From: CAZWEZ01 sp964632795
GTDB taxonomy: Bacteria; Pseudomonadota; Alphaproteobacteria; Rhodospirillales; 2-02-FULL-58-16
Length of the DNA: 42,915 nt
Reading direction: 5' to 3'
Assembly: GCA_964632795.1 (NCBI GenBank)
Contig: CAZWEZ010000023.1
Span: 1 to 42,915, forward strand
Shown: positions 1-9,204 of the stretch, piece after piece
Layout of the letters: each line of letters begins with the position of its first letter
Numbering within the stretch: the stretch's first letter is position 1
Made by a program: the position numbers and the translations under genes
Notes under the pieces: model-generated
The model's database searches: none
What the model saw: the letters and a program-made list of their open reading frames with translations, nothing else
Told to the model about the DNA's origin: nothing

Positions 1-76
1 ATCACGGCGGACCACGCTCCTAGCCGAAAGCCTTGGAAAGCCGTCTCTATGGGTCGTTATCAGTGCTCCTTGGTAT
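1..76 (-). repeat. Partial intergenic hairpin element, left window edge (copy A)
   Basis: These 76 bases match the reverse complement of 42779-42854 at 72 of 76 positions. The copy holds one 20-nt stem arm (CCGAAAGCCTTGGAAAGCCG, positions 24-43) and a tail ending in CCTTGGTAT. The other arm and most of the loop lie beyond the window edge. It belongs to the same family as the complete hairpins at 41394-41488 and 42812-42906. It lies just downstream of the last gene of the minus-strand glycan operon. The 34 bases between it and that gene show nothing recognisable. Confidence 0.85.
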
Positions 77-110
77 TAACTGCGCTGACAACCTGTCCAA
101 CAATGTGGGG

Positions 111-1679
111 CTACCTCAAAGCCTTCAGAATCCGTCGAAGCAGATACTTGATGCCGAGCACCCAATCTTTCAAAGCTGCTTCGACGAAAAACCCGAACTT
201 TTGATTTTTAAATCGCCAGCGAGCAAGAGGATGATAGAGGCGGAAGCTGAGCCTGAGCAGTAGCGATCCGCTGAACTTGTGGAACACGTTTTTGTTGTGA
301 AAGTAAGAGGCGAGGCTGATGGCCTCCAGCTTTCGTGCCATCTTAGGTGAGTGCCAGCACTTGAAGCGGCGCATCCAGTTCTCGAAGTCCATGTATCCCC
401 ATTCCTCGAGACTCGTGGGGGCATGGAAACCTGCAGCCACCGCCTCATCGTAGAACGGGGTGCCGACGATGGGAAGAAAATTGAAGACGAGGCAATATGC
501 GTTGGGGTTGTCGCGTTCCAGTTCGGCTGCGAAGCGGACCGTGTCCATGATCTCATCCTCGCTTTCCCCGGGGAAGCCCACGATAAGTGTGTATTTTACG
601 AGAATGTCGAGCTCGGCCAACATCCGATTGGCTTGGCGCATCTCATCGAGGCTTTCGGCTTTGTTGATGAACTCGATTACGCGCTGGTTGCCCGACTCGA
701 TGCCCACATCCAAGGAAAAACAACCGGATTTCTCCAGAAGGCAGAGTTCGTCCTCGTTCAACTTGCAGATGGTGTCCGCTCGAATGCCCAAGGTTGCCCA
801 TTTTAGCTCCCCCCCGTACTCGGCAAGTCCACGCAGGATATCGATAAACCGCTTCTTCGAACCCGGGAAATAATCATCCTGGAAGTAAATCCTCCTGACA
901 TTGTATTGCCTGTAAAGGAAATCCACCTTCTCGAGGAGGTGCCGCGCCGAAAGGCCGCGCCAGGCACCCTCGTTGATCACCGGATCGGAACAGAATTTGC
1001 ACCGAAAAGGACATCCGCGGGACGTATTCAATGTGGCGGATTTCAGCCCGTCGGACGCGTGGAAGACCTCGTAGGCGTCAAAGTCGATCAGGTGGTAAGG
1101 TGTCGGGGGAAGGGAATCCAAGTCACGGATGACGTCCACGGAACCGTTCCTGCGAACGTATTTGACGCTGCCGGTTCGCGCCAATTCCAGGGTTTCCACA
1201 AAACCGGCGTTGGATTTCACCTGGCCTTCTCTGGTTTTGTAAACCACCCCCCGGAGATCATGGATATTCTGACGGTCGCGCAAGCGTTCGAACAACTCGC
1301 AAAACACCAACTCGCCATCGCCCACCACCACGTAGTCGACAAGAGGGTGAACCGCGGTCTGTTCGGGAAGGAGGGTGGCGTGTACCCCTCCCCAGCACAC
1401 CGGGATGTGGGGAAAAACCTTCTTGAGAAACGTGGTAACTTCCAGGGCGAAACGAACCTGTGGGCCGGTAATGGCGGTGAGGCCGAAGACAACCGTCTCG
1501 GGCCCCACGGCGTCGGCGATCTCCCTTTCGAAATTGGCCGAGGTTCGTTGATCCACGATGCGGACATCATAACCCTTCGACACCGGCACCGACGCAACCG
1601 CAAGCAGGGATTCCGGCATTCGCGTCGACATCTCGTCAAACGATCCGGTGTGGGTCTGGATCAGAATAATCTCAGCCAT
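111..1679 (-). CDS. B12-binding-domain radical SAM protein (rSAM-1)
   Basis: Predicted 522 aa. An N-terminal Rossmann-like cobalamin-binding domain (about residues 1-140; WGGVHA near 96-101, VVVGDGE near 117-123) is followed by a radical SAM domain with the C-x3-C-x2-C cluster motif CPFRCKFC at Cys223, Cys227 and Cys230. No DxHxxG lower-ligand motif is visible, as in many class B enzymes. Known members C-methylate unactivated carbons or rearrange rings; the substrate here is unknown. The basic C-terminal tail could be membrane-peripheral. ATG at 1679 is chosen because it follows AGAAGAAACCG and begins the conserved first strand; a longer frame to 1769 adds 30 unconvincing residues. It resembles rSAM-4 (31499-33136) through most of its length. 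Last gene of the minus-strand cluster. Confidence 0.85.
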   Translation of the reverse strand: MAEIILIQTHTGSFDEMSTRMPESLLAVASVPVSKGYDVRIVDQRTSANFEREIADAVGPETVVFGLTAITGPQVRFALEVTTFLKKVFPHIPVCWGGVHATLLPEQTAVHPLVDYVVVGDGELVFCELFERLRDRQNIHDLRGVVYKTREGQVKSNAGFVETLELARTGSVKYVRRNGSVDVIRDLDSLPPTPYHLIDFDAYEVFHASDGLKSATLNTSRGCPFRCKFCSDPVINEGAWRGLSARHLLEKVDFLYRQYNVRRIYFQDDYFPGSKKRFIDILRGLAEYGGELKWATLGIRADTICKLNEDELCLLEKSGCFSLDVGIESGNQRVIEFINKAESLDEMRQANRMLAELDILVKYTLIVGFPGESEDEIMDTVRFAAELERDNPNAYCLVFNFLPIVGTPFYDEAVAAGFHAPTSLEEWGYMDFENWMRRFKCWHSPKMARKLEAISLASYFHNKNVFHKFSGSLLLRLSFRLYHPLARWRFKNQKFGFFVEAALKDWVLGIKYLLRRILKALR

Positions 1680-1774
1680 CGGTTTCTTCTTGACACGGCG
1701 GTGGGTCGAACCAGAAACACGCACCCCACGCACCTCCCGGCACATGTGGGAACGCGACCATGCCGGCATGGGAA

Positions 1775-1921
1775 CTAACGTTTGTCAGCCAGTTTGATCC
1801 ATTGCCTAAGCTGCTTCACGAGCTGCTTTGGCGTCCCTCCGTTGAAGCGCCATTCGCACTCCTTCAAGAACAGATTGATATCGGGTCGTGCCCTGTCAAT
1901 CCGTATCTCGATCTCCGCCCC
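1775..1921 (-). pseudogene. C-terminal remnant of an IS1595-like transposase
   Basis: The minus-strand frame ending in TAG at 1775 reads a short tail containing NLFLKECEWRFN and LRQWIKLADKR. The (Y/F)LKExEWRFN pattern is typical of the C-terminus of IS1595-family transposases. Only about 48 codons remain before the frame meets a stop upstream; no start, catalytic residues or inverted repeats are visible. It sits between the FAD oxidoreductase and rSAM-1 in the same orientation, so it reads as a scar of an old insertion or deletion. The family call rests on remembered motif similarity. Confidence 0.6.
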
Positions 1922-1942
1922 TGAAACAAGGTGGAGCTATCG

Positions 1943-3298
1943 TTACCCGGCCAGATACTCCGCGACCCGTCGCCCGACACGCCGGCCGTCCCGCAAAGCA
2001 TAATTCGTTCCCCGGTCCTCGGGGAATACCTGGGCCATGGTTGCGATGAAAAAGTTGGATAGAGGCGTTTCGACAGCAGGTATCTTGTGGCCATAGCCGC
2101 ATTCCACGACGGGTTGGGCATGAGGCGCACGCCACACCGAATAACCCTTCACCCATTCGGAGTCGAAATCCGGAAACATGCGCCGGACATGGGGTAGACT
2201 GAATTCCAGGAAAGCCTCGTCGGACATGCGGTAAAGGTCGGCGTTCTCGGACAGGTACTTGGAGAGGTAGACGATGTGGCGCCCGCCGTAGGAATTCGGC
2301 GGCTCAAAGTTGGTATGCTCGATGACCCCGATGAACGGAAAGCCGGGATCATTCACGTTGATCCAGTAAAGGTCCGACAGGCTTCGGTCCAATTCAAGAA
2401 CCAGGCAGACGTTGGCCAGATAACGGATAGCTCGCAGACCTTTCTCGTAATCGCTGGAAACGTAGGGAGAAAGGATGTCGGCGATCACCGGTAACCCGGG
2501 AGTAGCGATGACCCCGTCGCACTGAACAAGGCGGCCTTCCGTCTCCACGGCATGGACGCGGCCGTCTTCCACTTTCAACCCCGTCACCGGAGAATTTAGC
2601 TGGATCACCCCGCCCAGCTTCGTGATGCTGTTGGCGATGCCGTCGGCGAGAGCGGCAAATCCCCCTTTGAAGTAGGCGAGTTTTTCGGCTCCTCCGCGGC
2701 CACGGCTGCCGCCCCGGATTACCATCTTGCTCCAGAACCAGGCGGCCGACACCTGATCGGCGAATTCACCGAACTTTCCCCTCAGAAGCGGTTCCCAGAC
2801 CACCCGGAACACTTCGGGGCCGGCGAGATCGATCAGCCAGCGGGAGGCCGGAATAGCATCGAGCTCGCGCCAGTCCTTGTACCGGCGAACCTTGAAAACC
2901 ATCGCCCCCAGCCTGATCCGGTCGGGGAAGGCGAGCGGCGAAAAACGCAAGAGGTCCAGCGGCGAAGACAACTTGAAAAGGGAGTTTGCATAATACATCC
3001 CCGTCGGCGTCTGCCGGAAGACGATGCGGTCGCGTTGATCGAGCTCATCGATGATCCGCATCACTTCCGTATCACTGGTAAACCAGTGATGATAGAACTT
3101 CTCCAGGGGCTGGCCGTTGGTCGTGAACGAACCGGCCAGACCGCCGATTCCCTCATCGGCCTCGAGGACCGTTACCGGCACGCCGCGGCGAGAAAGTTCG
3201 TAGGCGGCACCGAGCCCGGTAAATCCACCGCCGATCACCACGACATTCCTGGAAAACGGATCGACCACGGGCCTAACCGGCCTTCGTCTTGTTGTCAT
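1943..3298 (-). CDS. FAD-dependent oxidoreductase (amine-oxidase/protoporphyrinogen-oxidase fold)
   Basis: Predicted 451 aa from ATG 3298. The N-terminus has the FAD dinucleotide motif VVVIGGGFTGLGAAYELSRR with the acidic residue ending the next strand (VTVLEADEG), followed by GGLAGS. The C-terminus has a second FAD-contact region (FIATMAQVFPEDRGTNYA). Length and layout fit the NAD(P)-binding_8/amine-oxidase superfamily, common beside polyprenyl-phosphate glycosyltransferases in surface-glycan clusters. Substrate unknown; a sugar- or lipid-linked substrate is inferred from context. The ATG start overlaps the GT2 gene by 26 bp; a GTG at 3268, just after the GT2 stop, is an alternative with an equally weak ribosome-binding site. 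Confidence 0.8.
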   Translation of the reverse strand: MTTRRRPVRPVVDPFSRNVVVIGGGFTGLGAAYELSRRGVPVTVLEADEGIGGLAGSFTTNGQPLEKFYHHWFTSDTEVMRIIDELDQRDRIVFRQTPTGMYYANSLFKLSSPLDLLRFSPLAFPDRIRLGAMVFKVRRYKDWRELDAIPASRWLIDLAGPEVFRVVWEPLLRGKFGEFADQVSAAWFWSKMVIRGGSRGRGGAEKLAYFKGGFAALADGIANSITKLGGVIQLNSPVTGLKVEDGRVHAVETEGRLVQCDGVIATPGLPVIADILSPYVSSDYEKGLRAIRYLANVCLVLELDRSLSDLYWINVNDPGFPFIGVIEHTNFEPPNSYGGRHIVYLSKYLSENADLYRMSDEAFLEFSLPHVRRMFPDFDSEWVKGYSVWRAPHAQPVVECGYGHKIPAVETPLSNFFIATMAQVFPEDRGTNYALRDGRRVGRRVAEYLAG

Positions 3299-4268
3299 GA
3301 TCGTCGTCGAATCCCAACAACTCGCGGACGACGTATAAGGGACGCCCCTTGACCTCCATATAGGTGCGGCCGATGTATTGTCCGATGATGCCGATGGAAA
3401 ACAACTGGATACCGCTGAAAAACAGGATTGCCAGGATGAGCGTGGTGAACCCGGGAAAATCCCTCGAGGTGTAGCCGAACAACTCCAATTCCGCGAACCA
3501 CATATAAAGGTAGAAACAAGCTCCCAATACCGCCAGGAACGCGGTGAACAGGCCGAGAACGGCGATGTAGGACAAGGGTCTGATCGAGAAATTGATGAGC
3601 CCGTCCGTTGCCAAGGCGACAAGTTTGAAGAAGGTGTATTTCGGCTTACCCGCCGCCCTGGGTGTCCGTTCGTATTCAATGCCTTTCTGCGAAAAACCCA
3701 ACCAGGCGCGGAGCCCGCGCAGGAATCGACTACGTTCAGGAAGGGCATTGAGTTTGTCGACCACATGGCGGTCCATGAGGCAGAAATCGCCACTGTCCAA
3801 AGGCATGTCAATCTCGGAGATCTTTCTAAGCATGCGATAGAACACAGCATAGGCGGCCCGTTTGAAGGTCGATTCCTTTCGCTTGGTCCGGATTCCATAG
3901 ACGACGTCATACCCTTTCCGCCATTCCTCGATCATGTCGAGGATGACTTCGGGGGGGTCCTGCAGGTCGGCGTCGATGATCGCCACAATATTGCCACTGG
4001 CGTGCTCCAGTCCGGCGGTCAAAGCTATCTGATGTCCAAAATTACGCGATAACCTGACAACACGTACCCGCGAATCACGATCTCGCAGGGAATCGAGAAT
4101 GAGAAAGGTGGAATCAGTGCTTCCATCATCTACGAAAACCATCTCGAGTGTTATCTCGGAAAGGGCGCCAAGTGCGGAATCCAGTCTGTGATACGTGGTT
4201 TCGATGACTTCTTGCTCGTTGAAGCACGGAACGACGACGGACAGCAAAGGGACATCGATACGACTCAT
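3273..4268 (-). CDS. GT2 glycosyltransferase, polyprenyl-phosphate type (GtrB/DPM1-like)
   Basis: Predicted 331 aa. The N-terminal GT-A domain has LSVVVPCFNEQEVI, VDDGSTD and the metal/nucleotide-binding DADLQDPPE motif, all hallmarks of the dolichol-phosphate mannosyltransferase-like GT2 group. Two hydrophobic C-terminal segments (about residues 230-260 and 270-300) are predicted membrane helices, as in GtrB/ArnC. The expected role is transfer of a sugar from a nucleotide donor to undecaprenyl phosphate at the inner face of the membrane. ATG 4268 is chosen because it follows GGGAGACCTTC. The gene follows galE by 29 bp and overlaps the FAD oxidoreductase, so the three are probably co-transcribed. 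Confidence 0.88.
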   Translation of the reverse strand: MSRIDVPLLSVVVPCFNEQEVIETTYHRLDSALGALSEITLEMVFVDDGSTDSTFLILDSLRDRDSRVRVVRLSRNFGHQIALTAGLEHASGNIVAIIDADLQDPPEVILDMIEEWRKGYDVVYGIRTKRKESTFKRAAYAVFYRMLRKISEIDMPLDSGDFCLMDRHVVDKLNALPERSRFLRGLRAWLGFSQKGIEYERTPRAAGKPKYTFFKLVALATDGLINFSIRPLSYIAVLGLFTAFLAVLGACFYLYMWFAELELFGYTSRDFPGFTTLILAILFFSGIQLFSIGIIGQYIGRTYMEVKGRPLYVVRELLGFDDDHDNKTKAG

Positions 4269-4297
4269 GAAGGTCTCCCTTTCCGTTTCCGGAGTTT

Positions 4298-5287
4298 TCA
4301 TGTCCGGCTTGTGGGTCTCGAGCGATGCCAACGCCACGCCGTCGCAACGATGGCATCCAGATCCACGAACTCCGGCGTCCAGCCAAATATCTCCCTGGCC
4401 CGGGTCGGATCGGCTATCAGGACCGACGGATCGCCCGGGCGCCGGGCTGTCTCACGAATCGGCACGCGTCGACCCGAGACCCTCTCCACCGCCTTTACCA
4501 CCTCGCGGACGCTATGACCACGCCCGGTTCCCAGGTTGACGGTGTCACCATCACGGCCGCCGAGCAAATGGCCGAGCGCAGCCGTGTGCGCTCTTGCCAG
4601 GTCGTCAACGTGAATATAGTCACGGACGGCGGTGCCGTCCCGGGTATCGTAATCCACGCCGTAGACATCGATACAGTCGAGGTCTCCAATCGCCGTGAGA
4701 ATGGCCCTTGGAATGAGATGGGATTCCGGATCGTGGTCCTCGCCGATCTCGGCATCCGGGTCGGCACCGGCGGCATTGAAGTAGCGCAAGCTTACGGACC
4801 GTAATCCGTAAGCCCTTTCATAGTCGCGAAGAATCCGCTCGACCATCCATTTGCCTTCAGCGTAGGGATTGACGGGCTGCGCCGGGGTCGTTTCGTCGAT
4901 CGGCTGATTCTCCGATTCGCCGTAAATCGAGCAGGAGCTCGAAAATACGAGATGGCGCACTTCGTGAGCCAACATGGCGCGAAGCAAAGATAAACTCCCG
5001 GCGACATTGTTGACGTAGTAGCTTTCAGGATTGGCGACGGATTCGCCCACGTACGCGAGCCCGGCGAAATGAAGTACCGCCACGGGACGGTACCGTCTCA
5101 ACACCTCCGTCAAGCGGTTGGCGTCTCCCAGTTCCCCAACCTCGAGAGGGCCCCATCGGACCGCCCACTCGTGCCCCCGCGACAAATTGTCATACGTAAT
5201 CGGCTCGAACCCCAAAGCCGCCAACACCTTGCACGTGTGGCTGCCGATATAGCCCGCTCCGCCGGTAACGATCACGTTATCTGCCAT
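4298..5287 (-). CDS. galE: UDP-glucose 4-epimerase
   Basis: Predicted 329 aa, normal length for GalE. It has the extended-SDR NAD motif VTGGAGYIGSHT, the SSSCSIYGE segment with the catalytic Ser, the YAEGK catalytic Tyr/Lys pair and LRYFNAAGADP, a strong GalE signature. It interconverts UDP-glucose and UDP-galactose (or the N-acetyl forms) in the cytoplasm and would supply donor sugar for the surrounding glycosyltransferases. The start has AGGA 10 nt upstream. The 80 bp separating it from rSAM-2 hold no recognisable feature. Confidence 0.92.
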   Translation of the reverse strand: MADNVIVTGGAGYIGSHTCKVLAALGFEPITYDNLSRGHEWAVRWGPLEVGELGDANRLTEVLRRYRPVAVLHFAGLAYVGESVANPESYYVNNVAGSLSLLRAMLAHEVRHLVFSSSCSIYGESENQPIDETTPAQPVNPYAEGKWMVERILRDYERAYGLRSVSLRYFNAAGADPDAEIGEDHDPESHLIPRAILTAIGDLDCIDVYGVDYDTRDGTAVRDYIHVDDLARAHTAALGHLLGGRDGDTVNLGTGRGHSVREVVKAVERVSGRRVPIRETARRPGDPSVLIADPTRAREIFGWTPEFVDLDAIVATAWRWHRSRPTSRT

Positions 5288-5367
5288 CGCATTATTTTCC
5301 TGCTAGCATGATCCACGGCGACATGGCCGTTGCGGATTCCGCGACGATCAGTACTTGTTCCTCGAAA

Positions 5368-6783
5368 TCAGAGCCGCTTTCCCCGAAAATCGGTGAAGAA
5401 CCATAAATTTTGCAGCACTTTCTTTATGATCAGCCATTTGCTGAATAAACTGAACATGTACGGGATATTCAATGGATCTTTGAAGGCGATACCAATAAAT
5501 GTTTTCAAAACAAAAGCGGAAAAATTAAAACCTGCCAGCTCTGGTGCCGTATACGCTCTTTCGCCGCTGGAGTAATTGGATGGCAAAAGATCATCGGAAA
5601 TTTCATTGTTTTCCACCAATTCATCATAGATCGGCGTGCCGGGAAGTGGCTGAAAGTTGTTCAAGAAAACAAAGTGGAACTTACATTTATCAATAAATCT
5701 CGCGGTTAATTCAATGTCTTGTTCTGTTTCTCCCGGATAGCCGATAATGAAGGCTGCCTGGACTTTCAACCCGGCGGCCTTCATGTCTTTGACCACGTCC
5801 GGCACGATTTCGAGATTCAGGTCCTTTTTCATCAATTGTAGGACCCGTGGCGAACCGGTCTCCGGGGCTATCAAAATCGTGCGCCATCCGGCCCGCTTCA
5901 TAAGTTTCCATAATTCCGGACTGCCTTTTTGGAGACGAATTCCATTCGGGGTGGCGAATCTGATATCCGGTAGGTTCAAATCGATTATCGAGTTGCAAAA
6001 TTCGGCCGCGAAGCGTTGGTTGAAAGTGAAATTGTCATCCACGATGTTGAACCAGCGAATCTTCTTGTCATGATACAACCGCTTGATCATATCGGTCATG
6101 TACCCTACGCTGTGGTGGCGTACCGGTCTGCCATTCAACGTCGGCGCCATACAGAAGGTGCAGCGATACGGACAACCCCGCGTCACCCACAACGGGGCGT
6201 GATGTTTTGACGGTGTGTTCCACCGGTAGCCCGAATCGAAATATTTCTCCAAATTGATGAAGTCGTAGTCGGGTGGATCAATCGTATCGAGGTCGTTGAC
6301 CGTTTCCGTCTGGTTTTTGATTAACCGCCCGACTTCGTTCCGATAAGCAAGTCCTTTCACTCTTGTCCAATCGGGGCGGTCATTCTGAATTTCCTCCAGA
6401 AAAATCGGAAAGGAAAACTCCGCCTCTCCACAAACCAGGTAGTCAAATTCGGGGTTTTCCATCACTTTGGTCGGGTAACTGGATGCATGGGCGCCGCCCA
6501 GTACGGTAACCATACCGGGATTGAGGCGCTTGACCACCCGCGCGACAGCGAGGGCTTCCGGGAACATCACCGACCAAGATGAAATTCCGACCACATGTGG
6601 GTCGAAATCAGCGATCTCCTTTTCGAACGCCTCGGATTCTGGAGAAATTTCCCTCAGGGAGCAATCAATTAACTTGATGTCTACCGACTCGGACTTTGTA
6701 TTGCTTTTCAAGAAGGCAAACGAAAGAGGTAGAACCATGGTTAGGTCGAACCCTTTGGGCCAAACGAAAGCCACCCTTATCAT
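5368..6783 (-). CDS. B12-binding-domain radical SAM protein (rSAM-2)
   Basis: Predicted 471 aa. The N-terminal cobalamin-binding-like domain (about 1-135, with VLGGAHASSYP and YLVCGEAE) precedes a radical SAM core with CPYRCTFC at Cys204, Cys208 and Cys211. Further signatures are VDDNFTF, APETGS and FIIGYPGET, all usual in B12 radical SAM proteins. The hydrophobic, basic C-terminus may touch the membrane. ATG 6783 has GAGG eight bases upstream. This gene and the next one upstream are visibly more A/T-rich than the nonulosonate cassette, suggesting separate acquisition. Reaction and substrate cannot be deduced; methylation of a glycan or lipid-carrier intermediate is a context inference. Confidence 0.85.
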   Translation of the reverse strand: MIRVAFVWPKGFDLTMVLPLSFAFLKSNTKSESVDIKLIDCSLREISPESEAFEKEIADFDPHVVGISSWSVMFPEALAVARVVKRLNPGMVTVLGGAHASSYPTKVMENPEFDYLVCGEAEFSFPIFLEEIQNDRPDWTRVKGLAYRNEVGRLIKNQTETVNDLDTIDPPDYDFINLEKYFDSGYRWNTPSKHHAPLWVTRGCPYRCTFCMAPTLNGRPVRHHSVGYMTDMIKRLYHDKKIRWFNIVDDNFTFNQRFAAEFCNSIIDLNLPDIRFATPNGIRLQKGSPELWKLMKRAGWRTILIAPETGSPRVLQLMKKDLNLEIVPDVVKDMKAAGLKVQAAFIIGYPGETEQDIELTARFIDKCKFHFVFLNNFQPLPGTPIYDELVENNEISDDLLPSNYSSGERAYTAPELAGFNFSAFVLKTFIGIAFKDPLNIPYMFSLFSKWLIIKKVLQNLWFFTDFRGKRL

Positions 6784-6860
6784 TTGATCAGCCTCGTAGA
6801 AAAATTAACGGAACCACAGGCAATCGTTGCCATGACAGGAGGCGCCCATCGCGACCTCTT

Positions 6861-9035
6861 TTAGCCATCAACAAGAATCCCCTTCAGCTTTTGGCGCAAC
6901 AGGGGACGCTCGTAGCGCACTTCGAGGTTCTCCGTTTGGGGCGGAACGACAACACCCATGTGAATGACATTGACGGGAAAGACTTCGACGGCGTGGCCGT
7001 CGGCGTATGCGCGCCAGAACGGCGTATACGGCAGATTGACCACGATCACCCCTCCGTTTGCCGCGCCCTTTCTCATACGTATGTCGAGGCCATCGCGAAT
7101 CGAAGAAAAACGATCCAGGATCAAATCTGCGTCGGCGGCGGCGCCTTTGGGCAGCCGGTCGCTTCGGACAACCACCGTTCGTTCGAGCGCATGGTTGCCG
7201 ACCATCTTCAGAAAACCTTCATCCGGGATTTCCCGACCGACCTCGATGATTTTTTCGGCCACGAAGACACGCGGCAGGAAGTCAGGCACGGAATAGACGT
7301 AAATGGGGGCCGGATCCCGAATCAGCATGAGATAGCCGCGCAAACGGGAAAACAACGGTTCGGTGTTGCGTGTCGGTGCGGAATTATCCGCGGGTCCGGC
7401 AACCTTGACAATGCCGCCACCATGAAGGGGCAGGGTGCTCAAGATGAATCCAACGTTGGCGATACGCAGGAAATCAAGCCCGACATACGACGTTATGTCG
7501 TAGTCTTTGCAACACTTGAGGTCCAAATCCGGCGGTAGGATCCTCACGTATCCGGAATCTATATCTTCATACTTCGGTACGACCCCCTTCGACCAAAACA
7601 AGGCCGAGGAAAGAAGAACCAGGTTGTGACTGCCATCGAGGGCATCCAGGCCCGCTGCCGGCGCCATGTTTGCGGCGATGCGGTAGGGGATGGTTACGAC
7701 GCGAAAGGGTTCGTCCGCCCCCCAGCGGCGGGCCTCGAGGCGGTCAATTCCTTCCGTTAACATCGGCAGCCCCCCCTCGCTAAGCCATACCGATACATCC
7801 AAGGCTTTGTACCAAGCGAACTTGCCGATGGCGACGGCGATGACGGCCGCGCCAATGAGGCCCAGGCGCCGTTTTTTCCATGAGGAACCGTCTTCGGGCG
7901 TCGCGCGAGTCGCGATCGCAAAGATGATCAACCCGACAATTGTGAAGGAATAAATGATGTAATTGAAGTTGAACCCCTTCAGGGGCGATAACCCGATCAG
8001 GGACCAGGGGATTTGCCGAAGCAGCAAGCCAATCAGCAGACTAATAATCCCCACCGCCAGAATCCGAAACCAGTGGCGGTGCCCTCCGGCAACGAGGAGA
8101 ACGGCCCCTGTTGCCGCCAAAACCATGACCTCTCCGAATTGGCCGATGCTGAACCACAATTCACGAAGAAACTCCCCGAAACTGCTGACCGCAAGTGATA
8201 CGCTGGTTCCGCGATAGGTGTACGGCCCGAGCAGTGCTTTGGCGTACAGGGACTCGTGCCAGTTCAGCATGACAAAACCAACCATTATGATCATGGCTGG
8301 AATGGTGCGGAAAAAGTGCCGGAAGCCAAAAAGAAGCGCCACCAAGGCAAGGGCCGGAAAGAAGGCGAGACCGCTATGGGTCGGTGTCATGCTGATTGCG
8401 TGCAGGGCGGCGACGGCGATAACCCCGGCGAAATAGTACCTGCGTCCGACCCGTCCCACGCCCAGGTAGACGGCCAGGGGGATCAATGCATAACCGAGTC
8501 CGTAGGCCCAGCTGTAAAGGCCAAAGATCGTGGAACTCAAGATAAACAATCCGGCCAGCCCCGAAGCGATGAATCTGTCGGAACCGGCCATTCGCCGGCA
8601 GATCAAATAGGTTCCGATATAGCCGGTCGCCGCCCCTGCCACTTTGTGGATCATATACGCCACCCACGGCGGCATCATACCCAGCAGCATTCCGTCAAGG
8701 GAAAAGAGCTGGCCGGAGACGAGAGAGGTAGCGAATATGTCGTTGCCTCCGGCAAAGGCATGGGAGAAAACGCCACCGTCGTGCCAGTCATTCAAATATT
8801 TGAAAAAGGAAAATGAATAGTCGGAAAGAAAATGTGTGAATGAAAACGGTCCGAAGATCCAGTACTCAGACGTTGATAATAATACCCAAACAACTCCGAA
8901 AACGAAGCTTTGTTTGCGGGTTTTCGGGAAGAGTTTCCAGCGCCACACGACGCCAAAGGCTGCCAAGGTGAAAAAAATCTGAAACACGGATAAAGCGCCA
9001 GAGAACCCGAGGAATTCTTGAATGTATTCAATCAT
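6861..9035 (-). CDS. Large polytopic membrane protein, YfhO/GT-C-like
   Basis: Predicted 724 aa. The first about 410 residues contain many hydrophobic segments (roughly a dozen), followed by an about 300-residue soluble C-terminal part with LPYTPFWRAYADG near the end, resembling the extracytoplasmic tail of YfhO-type proteins. A DWHDGG stretch in the first periplasmic loop region resembles the acidic first-loop motifs of GT-C enzymes. Such proteins are thought to use polyprenyl-phosphate-linked sugars to modify surface polymers. It lies in the same run as the GtrB-like GT2, a possible donor supplier. Family assignment is by topology and C-terminal resemblance only. Confidence 0.6.
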   Translation of the reverse strand: MIEYIQEFLGFSGALSVFQIFFTLAAFGVVWRWKLFPKTRKQSFVFGVVWVLLSTSEYWIFGPFSFTHFLSDYSFSFFKYLNDWHDGGVFSHAFAGGNDIFATSLVSGQLFSLDGMLLGMMPPWVAYMIHKVAGAATGYIGTYLICRRMAGSDRFIASGLAGLFILSSTIFGLYSWAYGLGYALIPLAVYLGVGRVGRRYYFAGVIAVAALHAISMTPTHSGLAFFPALALVALLFGFRHFFRTIPAMIIMVGFVMLNWHESLYAKALLGPYTYRGTSVSLAVSSFGEFLRELWFSIGQFGEVMVLAATGAVLLVAGGHRHWFRILAVGIISLLIGLLLRQIPWSLIGLSPLKGFNFNYIIYSFTIVGLIIFAIATRATPEDGSSWKKRRLGLIGAAVIAVAIGKFAWYKALDVSVWLSEGGLPMLTEGIDRLEARRWGADEPFRVVTIPYRIAANMAPAAGLDALDGSHNLVLLSSALFWSKGVVPKYEDIDSGYVRILPPDLDLKCCKDYDITSYVGLDFLRIANVGFILSTLPLHGGGIVKVAGPADNSAPTRNTEPLFSRLRGYLMLIRDPAPIYVYSVPDFLPRVFVAEKIIEVGREIPDEGFLKMVGNHALERTVVVRSDRLPKGAAADADLILDRFSSIRDGLDIRMRKGAANGGVIVVNLPYTPFWRAYADGHAVEVFPVNVIHMGVVVPPQTENLEVRYERPLLRQKLKGILVDG

Positions 9036-9048
9036 AAACTGTAACTAT

Positions 9049-9204
9049 TCAACCCGGTTGGAGCAGTTGTTCCACGTCGATGGCGGTTTGGATTGCCTGA
9101 AGGGCTGACAGGCCCTGGCGTTTCCCCGTGTTGAGGACGGTAAGGACGCCGGCGTAGAGGTCGCTTCCCCAGTCGGCGCGGAAGCCGCCGGTGACGGTTA
9201 TTCC
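9049..9204 (-). pseudogene. C-terminal remnant of a transposase
   Basis: The minus-strand frame ending in TGA at 9049 reads a fragment with TVTGGFRADWGSDLYAG followed by VLNTGKRQGLSALQAI. The K/TVTGGFRxxWG...GLxAxQAI pattern resembles C-termini of IS66-type or related transposases. Only about 50 codons survive, with no start codon, and the upstream end merges into the stop region of the methyltransferase gene. It fills most of the gap between the methyltransferase and the YfhO-like gene. The exact IS family is uncertain. Confidence 0.5.

Noticed and set aside
33..263. Small plus-strand open frame at the left edge and its look-alike at 42643-42867 (minus)
   Set aside because: Their shared peptide is just the translation of the repeat element (copies A and D); the rest runs antisense to rSAM-1 and the GST.
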